Positions 1 through 7,971 of a DNA stretch of 8,277 bases are shown piece after piece. The stretch is from Bacteroidaceae bacterium. Lineage in GTDB: Bacteria > Bacteroidota > Bacteroidia > Bacteroidales > Barnesiellaceae_A. The notes beneath the pieces were generated by a model. It searched no databases and had not been told where the DNA came from. It saw only the letters and a program-made list of their open reading frames with translations. Each line of letters starts with the position of its first letter. Within the stretch, counting starts at the first letter, position 1. The position numbers were made by a program, and so were the translations under genes. Where the stretch lies: assembly GCA_017561285.1 (NCBI GenBank), contig JAFZDG010000259.1, positions 1 to 8,277 of the forward strand. Reading direction: 5' to 3'.

Positions 1-1046
1 CCCTCTTTCTCAGCAGCAAACTTTTGAAGCTCGGCAACTTCTTCCATAGCTACGGGTTTGTATGCATCGAGAAGTTGGTTGAGAAGGTTGTAAACAGCAT
101 CGGTAGTACCGGCCATTGTGTTTTTGAGTTGATACTCGGCAAATGTTTTGCAACCGAAGAGTTTAGCTATCTCAAGACGTACAGTTGCAATGCTATCGAG
201 AATAGGAAGGTTGTCGAACTCACCACCGATAGAGCGTGAGCTATAGGCACGATACAACTCCTCGCGAAGCTCGCGGCGAGAAGAGTACTTCATAATAGCG
301 CTGTAGCTGGGGTATGAGAGGTCAACCATATAGCTACCCTCTTTGCCTTTGCTTGCAGCCATAGCGGCAGCAGCATCGATAGCACTTTGGGGAAGACCGG
401 CCAACTCCTCTTCGGTAAGTTCGCGAGAGTAAGCATTGGTAGCACGAAGAGCATTTTGGCTAAAAGCAAGCGTGAGGTTGCTCAACTTTACCGACAATTC
501 GCGATAACGCTCACGAGCTTCGCCCTCGAGGTTAGCACCGCTTGTTGCAAAAGAGTCGTATGTTCTCTCAACAAGCATCATTTGCTCGGGAGTAAGCTCC
601 ATCTCGGCACGATGGTCGTAAACGAATTTAATGCGCTCAAAGAGTTGCTCATTGAGGCTGATGTTATTGCTGTGCTCCGAAAGAAGAGGCGAAATGCGTT
701 GCGAAATTTCCATCATCTCGTCATCGCTCTCGGCACCTTGCAACGCAAAGAAAACGCTGGCTACGCGATTGAGGTAGCTACCACTCTCTTCGAGAGCCAC
801 GATAGTATTCTCAAAAGTGGGGATAGAACGTTGGTTGATAATTGCGTTGATTTCTTCTACTTGAAGATCGATACCCTTTTGGAACGCAGGTTCGTAAAGT
901 TTATTGCTAATCTTATCGAACGGGATGGTGTTGTGAGGAGTGTCGTACTCGCCACAGAAGGGATCAATTTGATTGTTGTTTGTAGTGCATTGTGTTGTCA
1001 TTAATGCAAAAAGACCTAAACTGATTGATACTAAAAATTTTTTCAT
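1..1046 (-). CDS. dcp: M3 family metallopeptidase, peptidyl-dipeptidase Dcp type (N-terminal half; runs off left edge)
   Basis: The minus strand is open from an ATG at 1046 to the window edge, giving 348 codons plus two bases and no stop. The N-terminus (MKKFLVSISLGLFALMTTQC) has a lysine-rich start and a hydrophobic core, so it is an export signal. Cys20 could be a lipidation site, but the preceding T-T-Q is a poor lipobox. The mature start runs D-P-F-C-G-E-Y-D-T-P, then T-I-P-F-D-K-I and Y-E-P-A-F-Q-K-G, the conserved opening of Dcp/oligopeptidase A enzymes. P-T-F-E-N-T-I-V-A-L-E follows near residues 75-90, also typical of M3. The family is usually about 680-700 residues, so the zinc site (HExxH) and C-terminal catalytic half lie outside the window and activity cannot be judged. 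Dcp enzymes remove C-terminal dipeptides from oligopeptides; the signal suggests a periplasmic or membrane-anchored role. The start is supported by the signal peptide and an upstream promoter. Family is confident; Dcp rather than another M3 subgroup is likely. Confidence 0.9.
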   Translation of the reverse strand, partial: MKKFLVSISLGLFALMTTQCTTNNNQIDPFCGEYDTPHNTIPFDKISNKLYEPAFQKGIDLQVEEINAIINQRSIPTFENTIVALEESGSYLNRVASVFFALQGAESDDEMMEISQRISPLLSEHSNNISLNEQLFERIKFVYDHRAEMELTPEQMMLVERTYDSFATSGANLEGEARERYRELSVKLSNLTLAFSQNALRATNAYSRELTEEELAGLPQSAIDAAAAMAASKGKEGSYMVDLSYPSYSAIMKYSSRRELREELYRAYSSRSIGGEFDNLPILDSIATVRLEIAKLFGCKTFAEYQLKNTMAGTTDAVYNLLNQLLDAYKPVAMEEVAELQKFAAEKE

Positions 1047-1070
1047 TGGTTTGTGTGTTTATAATTTTGG

Positions 1071-1107
1071 TGCAAAGGTCGGCATTTATCTTGTGGTAAT
1101 GTGAAAA
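1071..1107 (-). promoter_or_regulatory. Putative Bacteroidetes-type promoter of the M3 peptidase gene
   Basis: Read on the minus strand, GACCTTTGCA at 1080-1071 matches the Bacteroidetes -7 consensus TAnnTTTG with one mismatch (G for the first T). About 22 bases upstream, TTTTC at 1107-1103 could be a weak -33 element. This would place transcription start about 20-25 bases before the ATG at 1046, giving a short A/T-rich leader with no Shine-Dalgarno sequence, as is usual in this phylum. It was found by eye; the -7 match is reasonable and the -33 match is poor. Confidence 0.5.
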
Positions 1108-1114
1108 CGTTTTC
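1103..1114. promoter_or_regulatory. 12-bp perfect palindrome, possible operator
   Basis: GAAAACGTTTTC reads the same on both strands. It is centred on CG and flanked by A4/T4, a shape common among LacI-family operators. It overlaps and extends upstream of the -33 region of the putative M3 peptidase promoter, where a bound regulator could act. It is the only palindrome of this quality noticed in the 263-base gap. A 12-bp palindrome in AT-rich DNA can arise by chance, and no regulator gene is in view. Confidence 0.3.
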
Positions 1115-1229
1115 TTAAAAAACTTAAAAAATCAGGGCTTTACCCTATTTCCACCACACAATAAATCAAAAAATGCCTCTTCTCATCGCCCAATAGATGG
1201 ATAAACGGTTGTTTTGTAAGAAGAAGTAC

Positions 1230-1305
1230 ACCGTTACGATGCATAGTAAACCCCAAAGTTTTTCGGACCAAACTTTGGGGTTTACTTCAAATTTTTTACC
1301 GTTAC
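1230..1305. repeat. 8-bp direct repeat (ACCGTTAC) bracketing the hairpin
   Basis: ACCGTTAC occurs at 1230-1237 and again at 1298-1305, either side of the perfect inverted repeat at 1245-1286. The copies match over exactly eight bases. The right copy ends five bases from the GH85 stop codon. The arrangement resembles a small inverted-repeat element with a target-site duplication, but the distances to the hairpin are unequal (7 and 11 bases) and the A6/T6 tract lies between hairpin and right copy. A chance repeat is equally possible. Confidence 0.35.
1245..1286 (-). terminator. Perfect 17-bp stem-loop downstream of the GH85 gene, probable terminator
   Basis: The arms AGTAAACCCCAAAGTTT (1245-1261) and its exact complement (1270-1286) form a 17-bp stem with an 8-base loop, starting 24 bases after the GH85 stop codon. 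Position and strength suggest it ends the leftward transcript. On the minus strand there is no T-run after the stem; instead an A6 tract (1297-1292) precedes it. Read on the plus strand the stem is followed by TCAAATTTTTT, the classic intrinsic layout, so as written it would work better rightward. It could also serve as a 3' RNA-stabilising hairpin. Confidence 0.6.
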
Positions 1306-1309
1306 AGTA

Positions 1310-4300
1310 TTATCGCTTTACTACTTTCGATGAGGCAACGACTTCGTTGCCGGCACTGACAATGGCTATGTAAGTACCGGGGAGTACAGTCGCTTTTATA
1401 TCGGTTGAGCTGCCGGCTTCGAGAGTGGCTTGTGTGTGTTGCACTGTGCGGCCTTCGAGGTCGAGCAGACGAATATCGTATGTGCCAGTTCGATTTACCT
1501 GCACATAAAACTGCTCATCGAAGGGGTTGGGATAAATACTCTCGATGCAGTTGTCGGCCTCTGTGCCTACTATGTTGGCTTGGATGCGACCATCGATGTT
1601 TGCTACATATATATACTTATATTCGGCAGCATCCTCACCTACAATGTTGTTGAGGTTGAGATGGATTGTATATATTTTGTACCGGTTCATTCCCGGATCG
1701 GGGAACTGAAGGTCGGCATATCCATAGAGTTTTTCATCATCGGCCGACATCGATTGTTCGCTCACGATTTCGCCAACGACCTCTGTGTCGTTATGTTTAT
1801 TATTGTCGTTGATAACAGTAGCATTTACTCCACCCTTGATACCATAGGTTGCTTGAGGTTTGAGTGTATAGGCTTGGCTATTGGTAAATCCGAGATAGCC
1901 GGCTGTTTCGTAGAGGGGAGGTATTACGCTGTTACCATTTGACGAGATGTAGTAGTGTTGCAGGCGGGCATCGGGATAGGTGCTAACGGCATTGGCGTAT
2001 CCATCGAGATAGGTGTTTTCAAAATCCCAGAAGCCTACCAGTCCATCTATCTCATCGGGATTGTCTATTTCACCCATTGACTGCAATACACCGGCTTCAT
2101 CGAGCGATATATTGTACAATTGGAAGTTGTCTATTGCACCATCAAATCCGGCAAAACGGCCTTTACCGGCTATACCACCTACGGCAATCGTTGCATTGGA
2201 GTCAAAGTCGGTCCAACCCATATTATCGGGGGCATAGGCAGAGACTGTAGCAAGGGGTGAGCCATTGACGTATAGTGTAAATTTGTTGCTGGAGCTGAAT
2301 ACTTCGCCATAGTAGTCCGACTCGTGCGTCTTATCTTCTTCAAAGACATATGCCAAGTGATACCATACTTCTTTTTCAAATTGGAACGTATGATTATCGT
2401 TGTCGCCAACATAGCTGTATGTATAGGTGTCGTCGTTGGCAGCACGAATGTTCATACTTACCATATTGCCTTCGCTGTCCAGCTCGTTCCATAGCCAGCC
2501 CCACAAGCTCTTGGGCCATTCGTCTTTATCATTACGAATGCTCAACAACCACGCTTTGTAATCGATATTGCTTATCTTTATCCAGAATGCAATCGTAAAA
2601 TTGAGTTTCGACCGGGTGGTTTTAACATATTCCCAACCCGAGCCCGAAGTTGTTGTCTCCTCTTTTTGTATGATACCGGCATCTTTGGCAACGATACTGA
2701 GCGATTGCTGGCGCAAGTCGATGGCTTTCGACACGTTGTTCTGCGCATTGGCATTGGCCACGTAGTGCATTCTCAGAGCATCGTTGGCCCGTACCTTTAT
2801 ACCGGCTCCGGGCAAGGTTGTATGTGTGCTATTGAGATTGCTTTCGCTACCATCGTTATCTACCATTATAAACTCATCGTCTCGATAATCGGCTATGATG
2901 AATTGCGATGCTGTTGCAGACGATACAGCCGATATGGCATCGGATGTGCCATCGGTATCGAGTGCCACAAATTTCTCTATTTGCGGTGTGGCTATAACAG
3001 CATTGTCGTAGATGTGTAAAATAGAGGTAAGCGTACGAATCGTTCCATCGGCTTCTGTAACATGGATGTCGTAGAAACCGGCAGGGAGTGCATTCAACTC
3101 GACCGATGTGGATGCTATCGAGGCTCTTCCTTCGAAACCGGTTGTGTTTTCGGCCACTCTCCGGGTTATAGGCGCATCGAAGTTGCCGTTACGGTAAGGA
3201 CCTGTAATACTCCACTCTTTGGCAGCAGGGTGCATCGGATCGGTATATCCGATGTTGAATGTTGCACCATCGGTAATATATGACGACGAGATATTTATCT
3301 CGTTGTTACATTCATATACCGAGTGCTCTCCATCGAGCATTATTGCCATCGTCTCACTCCATACAATATCCGAGAGGGTTGTCATATCGACACCAACCGC
3401 TTGTACACCTATTTGCAATTGCGCACCATACTCTCGTGCAACAACAAAATCAATCGGTGACGAGAAGAATATGGCAGCCCAAGAGGTTGTACTACCCATC
3501 AATGTGGTTTGTTCGCTGCCGTTGCCATAGACAACCTTGGCATATATGTTGTAGAATGACACGTTATGGTCGATGTTGTAGTGACCAGTATTGTTGCCTG
3601 TAGCGGTGTTCATATCAAATATAACCTTGGCATCTATACCACCTTTATGACAAGCGAGTAAGTTACTGCGAGTAATAGTGGGCAGGTCAGGGGCATTGTA
3701 TTTACCTCGTTTAATCGATATTTCACCTATATTCATATCGAGGTCTTCGGCATCCACAAATTGCAATGCTATGAGGGCAAGCTCCTTGCTGTCGTTTACT
3801 ACAAATTGTTTCTCTATCCAAGTGCCATAGATGGTATTGTCGGTATCGAGCAATGTGAATGCCTCATCTGTGCTGCTCCATTCGTTGCACTCAGCCCCCA
3901 TACCCAATAGCAATGAGCAATGAGCCTTACCATTGTTAAGTTTATAGCGAACAGTGATGATATCGCCATTTTGCAAGTCATAACGAGTCTTGAAAAGGTG
4001 CAATATGCTATTTCCCTGCTCTGTACCGTTGATGCGAAGTGATGAGCCACCAAACCACGCATCGTTCCAGTCTAACAAGGCTGCCATACCGGTAGGAATG
4101 TCGTGAACAGTGCGACCAAGAGGAGTCTTAGACCACCACCATCGCCATGTAGGCATATAATCCTGAATACCTATATTGAACCACTCCGAATCGTGTTGTC
4201 GTTGGCCTTGCCAATTGAAGTAAGTACCATTTCCCAAATTGAAGTAACTGACAAAAGCCTCTTGCGACAAATCCCAACTCAATGTACTTTGGGCTGCTAC

Positions 4301-5599
4301 AAATTTCGACATACCAAAGAACTCGGTATCCAGTGTATTGATAAGACTCTCGTTGATTACCAAGTTGTCATCGATGGCATAAATCGGATTGTAGTAGCTA
4401 TTTGTAAACCAGTGCTCAAGCAGTTTTTGGTAGGTATGTTGTATCTGCATAGGTGTAGAACCTTGGTCGTAACGGTCTTCCCAAAATGCATTGCTGTCGT
4501 GTCCCGACCAGATACCTAACGAAACAGCCTTTTCGGTGAGATATTGCCAACGACCATTTATTTCGCCCTTGCCGGTGAGTTTGGGTTCATGACCTTGCAA
4601 GTTGACCGATGCATACACATCGAACGGATTGCGATGCAACTTTTCGGCAGCATATTGCAGTGTTGGGGGCAAGTATTCATCGTTGTTGTTGGTATAGTTG
4701 GCATTCCAGTTATAGTTGAGGAAGAATGAGCTTTTTTTATCATCGGCACCACCAAAAAACACTTCGGTCAACTCCGATACGCCGCTGTCGAAGCGAGGGC
4801 TTCCGGCTATTGTCACACCATCGTACCAAATATTCTCTGCCGAGAACGAAACCATATCGCCGGTGTATTTTTGAGCAAAGTGCTTGGCTGTTGCTTCGTT
4901 GAGTTGTACAATCTCTTTGACACCATGCGCATCGTAACCACCTGCAAACTCCGAGTTATACCCGATACCATCTATGCCATAATAATCGAGATAAGCCAAT
5001 ACTTTATTGCGACTCTCCTCTGTTCCGCCTAACTCTACATATGCATCGCCCCATCCGTTAGTGCTCATATCAGCTCCGTAGGCCGTAGTCGATTGTGTAG
5101 CAACTGCCACACCATTTTTGTGAGCTACATCGGCAAAATTGCCCGGCATACGCATAAAGTGGTCGCTCCATGTGCCCCATGTCGATATACAGGACCACAT
5201 AGAGAACACCTCACTATTGAAGATACCATTGGGCAATATCTCGAATGGCGATTGTTCGTCATAGGTATAGCTAAATCCATAGGGTATCCAATTGAGTATC
5301 TTCTTGCTGTAGTGCGAGTAGTCGGCATCTTTGTTATAGGGCGCATCATAGTCCCATTGCCACCAGGGTATAAACTCTTGATTTACCTGTGTATGTTGGT
5401 TGACAAATCGGGCTTTGGGTTTTACGCGCGAGATGTAGAAATTGTCATCTTCGCTCCATTCGGCACCTTCGTTCCAATCGGCAATGCGGAAGTTGGAACC
5501 GGATGTTCCGGGATCTATTTGTCCCGACTTTAGGTACTGCGCACTGGTAGATAATACAACAGAGAATAGTATCAGTGCGATAGAAATAGTTTTTTTCAT
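1310..5599 (-). CDS. Secreted GH85 endo-beta-N-acetylglucosaminidase with LamG-like domain and T9SS sorting domain
   Basis: This 1429-residue exported enzyme is predicted to hydrolyse the GlcNAc-beta-1,4-GlcNAc chitobiose core of N-glycans, freeing the oligosaccharide and leaving one GlcNAc on the protein. Residues 1-20 are a signal peptide with probable cleavage at STSA|Q. The GH85 barrel spans about 60-500. It carries the family's catalytic pair in Y-N-S-E-F (Asn215 as the oxazoline-stabilising residue, Glu217 as acid/base), the conserved W258-Y259-D260, F-L-N-Y-N-W near 293-298, D-V-Y-A at 327-330 and I-Q-D-Y-M-P-T-W-R-W at 478-487. A beta-sandwich (about 500-632) follows, as in other GH85 enzymes. 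Two Ig/FN3-like stretches (about 635-750 and 755-866) come next, then a LamG/concanavalin-like domain (about 955-1195), an unassigned stretch, and a T9SS type A sorting domain (about 1350-1429, with Y-P-N-P-F and G-R-T-V). The start at 5599 is chosen because it opens the signal peptide and clears the upstream gene; an in-frame ATG at 5677 would add 26 non-signal residues and overlap that gene. Domain borders beyond 500 are estimates. Confidence 0.93.
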   Translation of the reverse strand: MKKTISIALILFSVVLSTSAQYLKSGQIDPGTSGSNFRIADWNEGAEWSEDDNFYISRVKPKARFVNQHTQVNQEFIPWWQWDYDAPYNKDADYSHYSKKILNWIPYGFSYTYDEQSPFEILPNGIFNSEVFSMWSCISTWGTWSDHFMRMPGNFADVAHKNGVAVATQSTTAYGADMSTNGWGDAYVELGGTEESRNKVLAYLDYYGIDGIGYNSEFAGGYDAHGVKEIVQLNEATAKHFAQKYTGDMVSFSAENIWYDGVTIAGSPRFDSGVSELTEVFFGGADDKKSSFFLNYNWNANYTNNNDEYLPPTLQYAAEKLHRNPFDVYASVNLQGHEPKLTGKGEINGRWQYLTEKAVSLGIWSGHDSNAFWEDRYDQGSTPMQIQHTYQKLLEHWFTNSYYNPIYAIDDNLVINESLINTLDTEFFGMSKFVAAQSTLSWDLSQEAFVSYFNLGNGTYFNWQGQRQHDSEWFNIGIQDYMPTWRWWWSKTPLGRTVHDIPTGMAALLDWNDAWFGGSSLRINGTEQGNSILHLFKTRYDLQNGDIITVRYKLNNGKAHCSLLLGMGAECNEWSSTDEAFTLLDTDNTIYGTWIEKQFVVNDSKELALIALQFVDAEDLDMNIGEISIKRGKYNAPDLPTITRSNLLACHKGGIDAKVIFDMNTATGNNTGHYNIDHNVSFYNIYAKVVYGNGSEQTTLMGSTTSWAAIFFSSPIDFVVAREYGAQLQIGVQAVGVDMTTLSDIVWSETMAIMLDGEHSVYECNNEINISSSYITDGATFNIGYTDPMHPAAKEWSITGPYRNGNFDAPITRRVAENTTGFEGRASIASTSVELNALPAGFYDIHVTEADGTIRTLTSILHIYDNAVIATPQIEKFVALDTDGTSDAISAVSSATASQFIIADYRDDEFIMVDNDGSESNLNSTHTTLPGAGIKVRANDALRMHYVANANAQNNVSKAIDLRQQSLSIVAKDAGIIQKEETTTSGSGWEYVKTTRSKLNFTIAFWIKISNIDYKAWLLSIRNDKDEWPKSLWGWLWNELDSEGNMVSMNIRAANDDTYTYSYVGDNDNHTFQFEKEVWYHLAYVFEEDKTHESDYYGEVFSSSNKFTLYVNGSPLATVSAYAPDNMGWTDFDSNATIAVGGIAGKGRFAGFDGAIDNFQLYNISLDEAGVLQSMGEIDNPDEIDGLVGFWDFENTYLDGYANAVSTYPDARLQHYYISSNGNSVIPPLYETAGYLGFTNSQAYTLKPQATYGIKGGVNATVINDNNKHNDTEVVGEIVSEQSMSADDEKLYGYADLQFPDPGMNRYKIYTIHLNLNNIVGEDAAEYKYIYVANIDGRIQANIVGTEADNCIESIYPNPFDEQFYVQVNRTGTYDIRLLDLEGRTVQHTQATLEAGSSTDIKATVLPGTYIAIVSAGNEVVASSKVVKR

Positions 5600-5633
5600 A
5601 ATACCGATTTTATGTGTGTGTTCAATAATTTTC

Positions 5634-6569
5634 TTATTCGGGAGTCGATGCCTGCCAACGGCTACCCTGGTAAGCATCTCTTTCGCGCATACGGCGTAGC
5701 AATCGCGCGGTAAATTCGTGGTTTTTTACCCCCCAATGCGGTGCGAGGAGCAATTCGGCAGGCGACTGCGATACAAATCGCTCTATCACAATATCGGGAC
5801 GTAGTAGCTCTGTGAAATCGATGGCAAGATCTATGTATGTATCGATGTCGGGAATATCGAATTGTTGGGGGTGAGCCTCATACTCATTGCCCATTACAGT
5901 ACCACGTATAAGTTGTAGCTGATGTAACTTGATGGTATGAAGCGGTAATTGCGACAGGCGGGTGGCGTGCGATAGCATATCATTGCGTGACTCGCCGGGA
6001 AGCCCCAATATGAGGTGGGCTCCGGTAATGATACCGGCTTGAGCGGTGCGAGTAATGGCCTCTACCGCCGATGTATAATCGTGTCCTCGATTGATGCGTT
6101 GCAGTGTAGAGTCGATTGTACTCTCGACACCATATTCGACAGTAACGAAGGTGCGTTGTGCCAATTGTGCAAGATAATCGAGCAGTGCCGGAGGCATACA
6201 ATCGGGACGCGTGCCTATGATGATACCCACAACACCCTCTACCGACAGAGCTTCTTCGTAGCGTGCAATGAGCCGGTCTATATTGTCGTAGGTACTTGTA
6301 TAGGCTTGGAAATAGGCGAGATAGCGCATCGTAGGATATTTTCGGGCAAAGAATCGTATGCCCTCTTGCAATTGTTCGGTAACGCTCAACTCGCTGCGAC
6401 AGTAGTCGGGGTTGAAGGTCTGATTGTTACAAAAAGTACAACCTCCACGCCCCACAGTACCGTCACGATTGGGGCAGGTAAAGCCCCCGTTGATAGAAAT
6501 CTTCTGGACTTTACCTGCGAAATGTTGTTGTAGGAAAGAGCCGTAGTCGTTGTAGCGTGCTTTTTCCAT
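5634..6569 (-). CDS. YhcC-type radical SAM protein (TIGR01212 family)
   Basis: A 311-residue cytosolic protein, normal for the family. It opens with K-I-S-I-N-G-G-F-T-C-P-N-R-D-G, and its iron-sulfur ligands are Cys32, Cys44 and Cys47 (C-x11-C-x2-C). This wider-than-usual spacing characterises YhcC relatives, which belong to the Elp3-like radical SAM group. Other hallmarks are I-G-T-R-P-D-C (118-124), V-E-Y-G-V-E-S (144-150), and H-L-I-L-G-L-P-G-E-S (185-194), the usual SAM-domain strand and loop. The protein should bind a [4Fe-4S] cluster and cleave S-adenosylmethionine to a 5'-deoxyadenosyl radical; the substrate of this family is not established to my knowledge. The ATG lies 7 bases after the M20 dipeptidase stop, so the two are probably co-transcribed and perhaps translationally coupled. 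The GH85 gene follows 34 bases after the stop. No functional link to either neighbour is evident. Key residues are intact. Confidence 0.92.
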   Translation of the reverse strand: MEKARYNDYGSFLQQHFAGKVQKISINGGFTCPNRDGTVGRGGCTFCNNQTFNPDYCRSELSVTEQLQEGIRFFARKYPTMRYLAYFQAYTSTYDNIDRLIARYEEALSVEGVVGIIIGTRPDCMPPALLDYLAQLAQRTFVTVEYGVESTIDSTLQRINRGHDYTSAVEAITRTAQAGIITGAHLILGLPGESRNDMLSHATRLSQLPLHTIKLHQLQLIRGTVMGNEYEAHPQQFDIPDIDTYIDLAIDFTELLRPDIVIERFVSQSPAELLLAPHWGVKNHEFTARLLRRMRERDAYQGSRWQASTPE

Positions 6570-6576
6570 AGGTATC

Positions 6577-7938
6577 TTAACCTTTATATTGGTTGTAGAA
6601 CTCTACTACTGCCACAATGCCTCGTTCGTACATCTCAAGGGCAAAACTTTCGTTGGGAGAGTGGATGGCATTCTTCTCCAGACCAAAGCCCATCAGTACC
6701 GATTTAAGACCGAGTACACGCTCGAAGATGGGTATAACACCGATACTGCCACCTCGACGCACAGCCAATGGTTGTTGACCAAAGGCCAATGCAAAACCTT
6801 TTTCGGCAGCTTTGTATGCCGGAATACCTATGGGGCATACGTAACTTTCGCTACCATGCATAGGAGTAACTTTTACATCCACTGTTTCGGGTGCTATGGC
6901 TGCTATGTAGTCTATAAACTGTTGGGTTATTTTGTGATAGTCTTGATTGGGTATCAAACGACATGAAACTTTGGCGTGGGCCTTTGAGGGCAATACGGTC
7001 TTTGAGCCTTCTCCGGTATATCCACCCCAAATACCGCATATGTCGAATGTAGGACGTGACGCAGCTCGTTCGATGGTTGAATAACCCTTTTCGCCCGATA
7101 ATGCTTTCACGCCTATGGCATCGCAGTAGGCTTTCTCGTCATAAGGTACAGCAGCCATCATAGCACGCTCCTCGGGCGACAACTCTTCGGCATCGTCATA
7201 GAAATGGGGGATGGTAATGCGACCATCGGCATCGGTAATACCGGCAAGCATCTTGCACAATACGTTGATAGGATTGGCAACTGCACCACCGAAGTGACCT
7301 GAGTGCAAGTCGCGACAAGGACCTGTCACCTCTATTTCCCAATACGCTAAACCTCGCAAACCGGTTGTTAATGAGGGATGCTCACGACCTACCATGCTGG
7401 TGTCCGATACGAGAATAACATCGCCTTTGAGCAACTCGCGATTGTTGGCGCAAAACTCTTCCAAGCCGGGAGAACCCACCTCTTCGCCACCTTCGAAGAG
7501 GAATTTTACGTTGCAGTGCAACATATTGCGTTTAAGAGCAATTTCAAATGCTTTTACTTGAATAAAGGCTTGACCTTTGTCATCGTCTGTTCCGCGGCCC
7601 CATAGGCGACCATCGCGTACTTCGGGTTCAAACGGATCGCTGTTCCACAACTCCAATGGCTCGGCAGGCATTACATCGTAGTGACCATAAACGATTACGG
7701 TAGGCCATTGGGGATTGATGATTTTCTCGCCATAAACGACAGGATTGTAACCGGTTTCCATCAATTCGGCGCGGTCGGCTCCGGCAGCAACCAGCAATTC
7801 GCACCAACGATTGGCGCAGGCATACATATCGTTGCGATGCTCGGGTTTGGCACTGATTGAGGGAATGCGTAACAATGAATATAATTCGTCACGAAAACGC
7901 TCTTTGTTTTGTTCAATGTAGTTGAGTGTTTCTTGCAT
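6577..7938 (-). CDS. M20 family metallodipeptidase
   Basis: A complete 453-residue cytosolic enzyme of the M20A (PepV/carnosinase-like) group, which hydrolyses dipeptides or short peptides with two zinc ions. The metal and catalytic residues are all visible: His86 in Y-G-H-Y-D-V with Asp88 nearby, Asp119 as the bridging ligand in G-R-G-T-D-D-D-K-G, Glu152 (general base) and Glu153 (ligand) in E-G-G-E-E-V-G-S, Asp179 in V-S-D-T, and His426 in I-H-S-P-N-E. The lid/dimerisation domain should lie roughly between residues 190 and 345, including L-H-S-G-H-F-G-G (211-218). No signal peptide is present. The ATG at 7938 is supported by normal family length and by the 33-base gap after aroC. The leader is AT-rich and without a Shine-Dalgarno site. 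Seven bases separate its stop from the radical SAM gene. Exact substrate preference cannot be read from the sequence. Confidence 0.95.
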   Translation of the reverse strand: MQETLNYIEQNKERFRDELYSLLRIPSISAKPEHRNDMYACANRWCELLVAAGADRAELMETGYNPVVYGEKIINPQWPTVIVYGHYDVMPAEPLELWNSDPFEPEVRDGRLWGRGTDDDKGQAFIQVKAFEIALKRNMLHCNVKFLFEGGEEVGSPGLEEFCANNRELLKGDVILVSDTSMVGREHPSLTTGLRGLAYWEIEVTGPCRDLHSGHFGGAVANPINVLCKMLAGITDADGRITIPHFYDDAEELSPEERAMMAAVPYDEKAYCDAIGVKALSGEKGYSTIERAASRPTFDICGIWGGYTGEGSKTVLPSKAHAKVSCRLIPNQDYHKITQQFIDYIAAIAPETVDVKVTPMHGSESYVCPIGIPAYKAAEKGFALAFGQQPLAVRRGGSIGVIPIFERVLGLKSVLMGFGLEKNAIHSPNESFALEMYERGIVAVVEFYNQYKG

Positions 7939-7971
7939 AACTCTGTATTAATAAAGTTAATATATAATTTT

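Noticed and set aside
387..1004. 205-codon plus-strand open frame
   Set aside because: It lies wholly antisense to the M3 peptidase, which has clear conserved family motifs. The plus-strand translation shows no recognisable domain, so it is a coding shadow.
1047..1309. Small gene, riboswitch or ncRNA in the 263-base gap
   Set aside because: Beyond the hairpin, direct repeat, palindrome and promoter candidate, I see no conserved RNA motif and no credible short coding frame.
6015..6533. 172-codon plus-strand open frame, along with others such as 1430-1942, 4103-4519 and 5093-5533
   Set aside because: All are antisense to well-supported minus-strand genes and show no domains, so they are treated as shadows.
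7947..7961. Promoter or operator candidate between aroC and the M20 gene: TAACTTTA on the minus strand (7959-7952) within a 5-bp-arm inverted repeat
   Set aside because: It misses the final G of TAnnTTTG, has no convincing -33 partner, and the inverted repeat is short and AT-rich, so chance is the better explanation.
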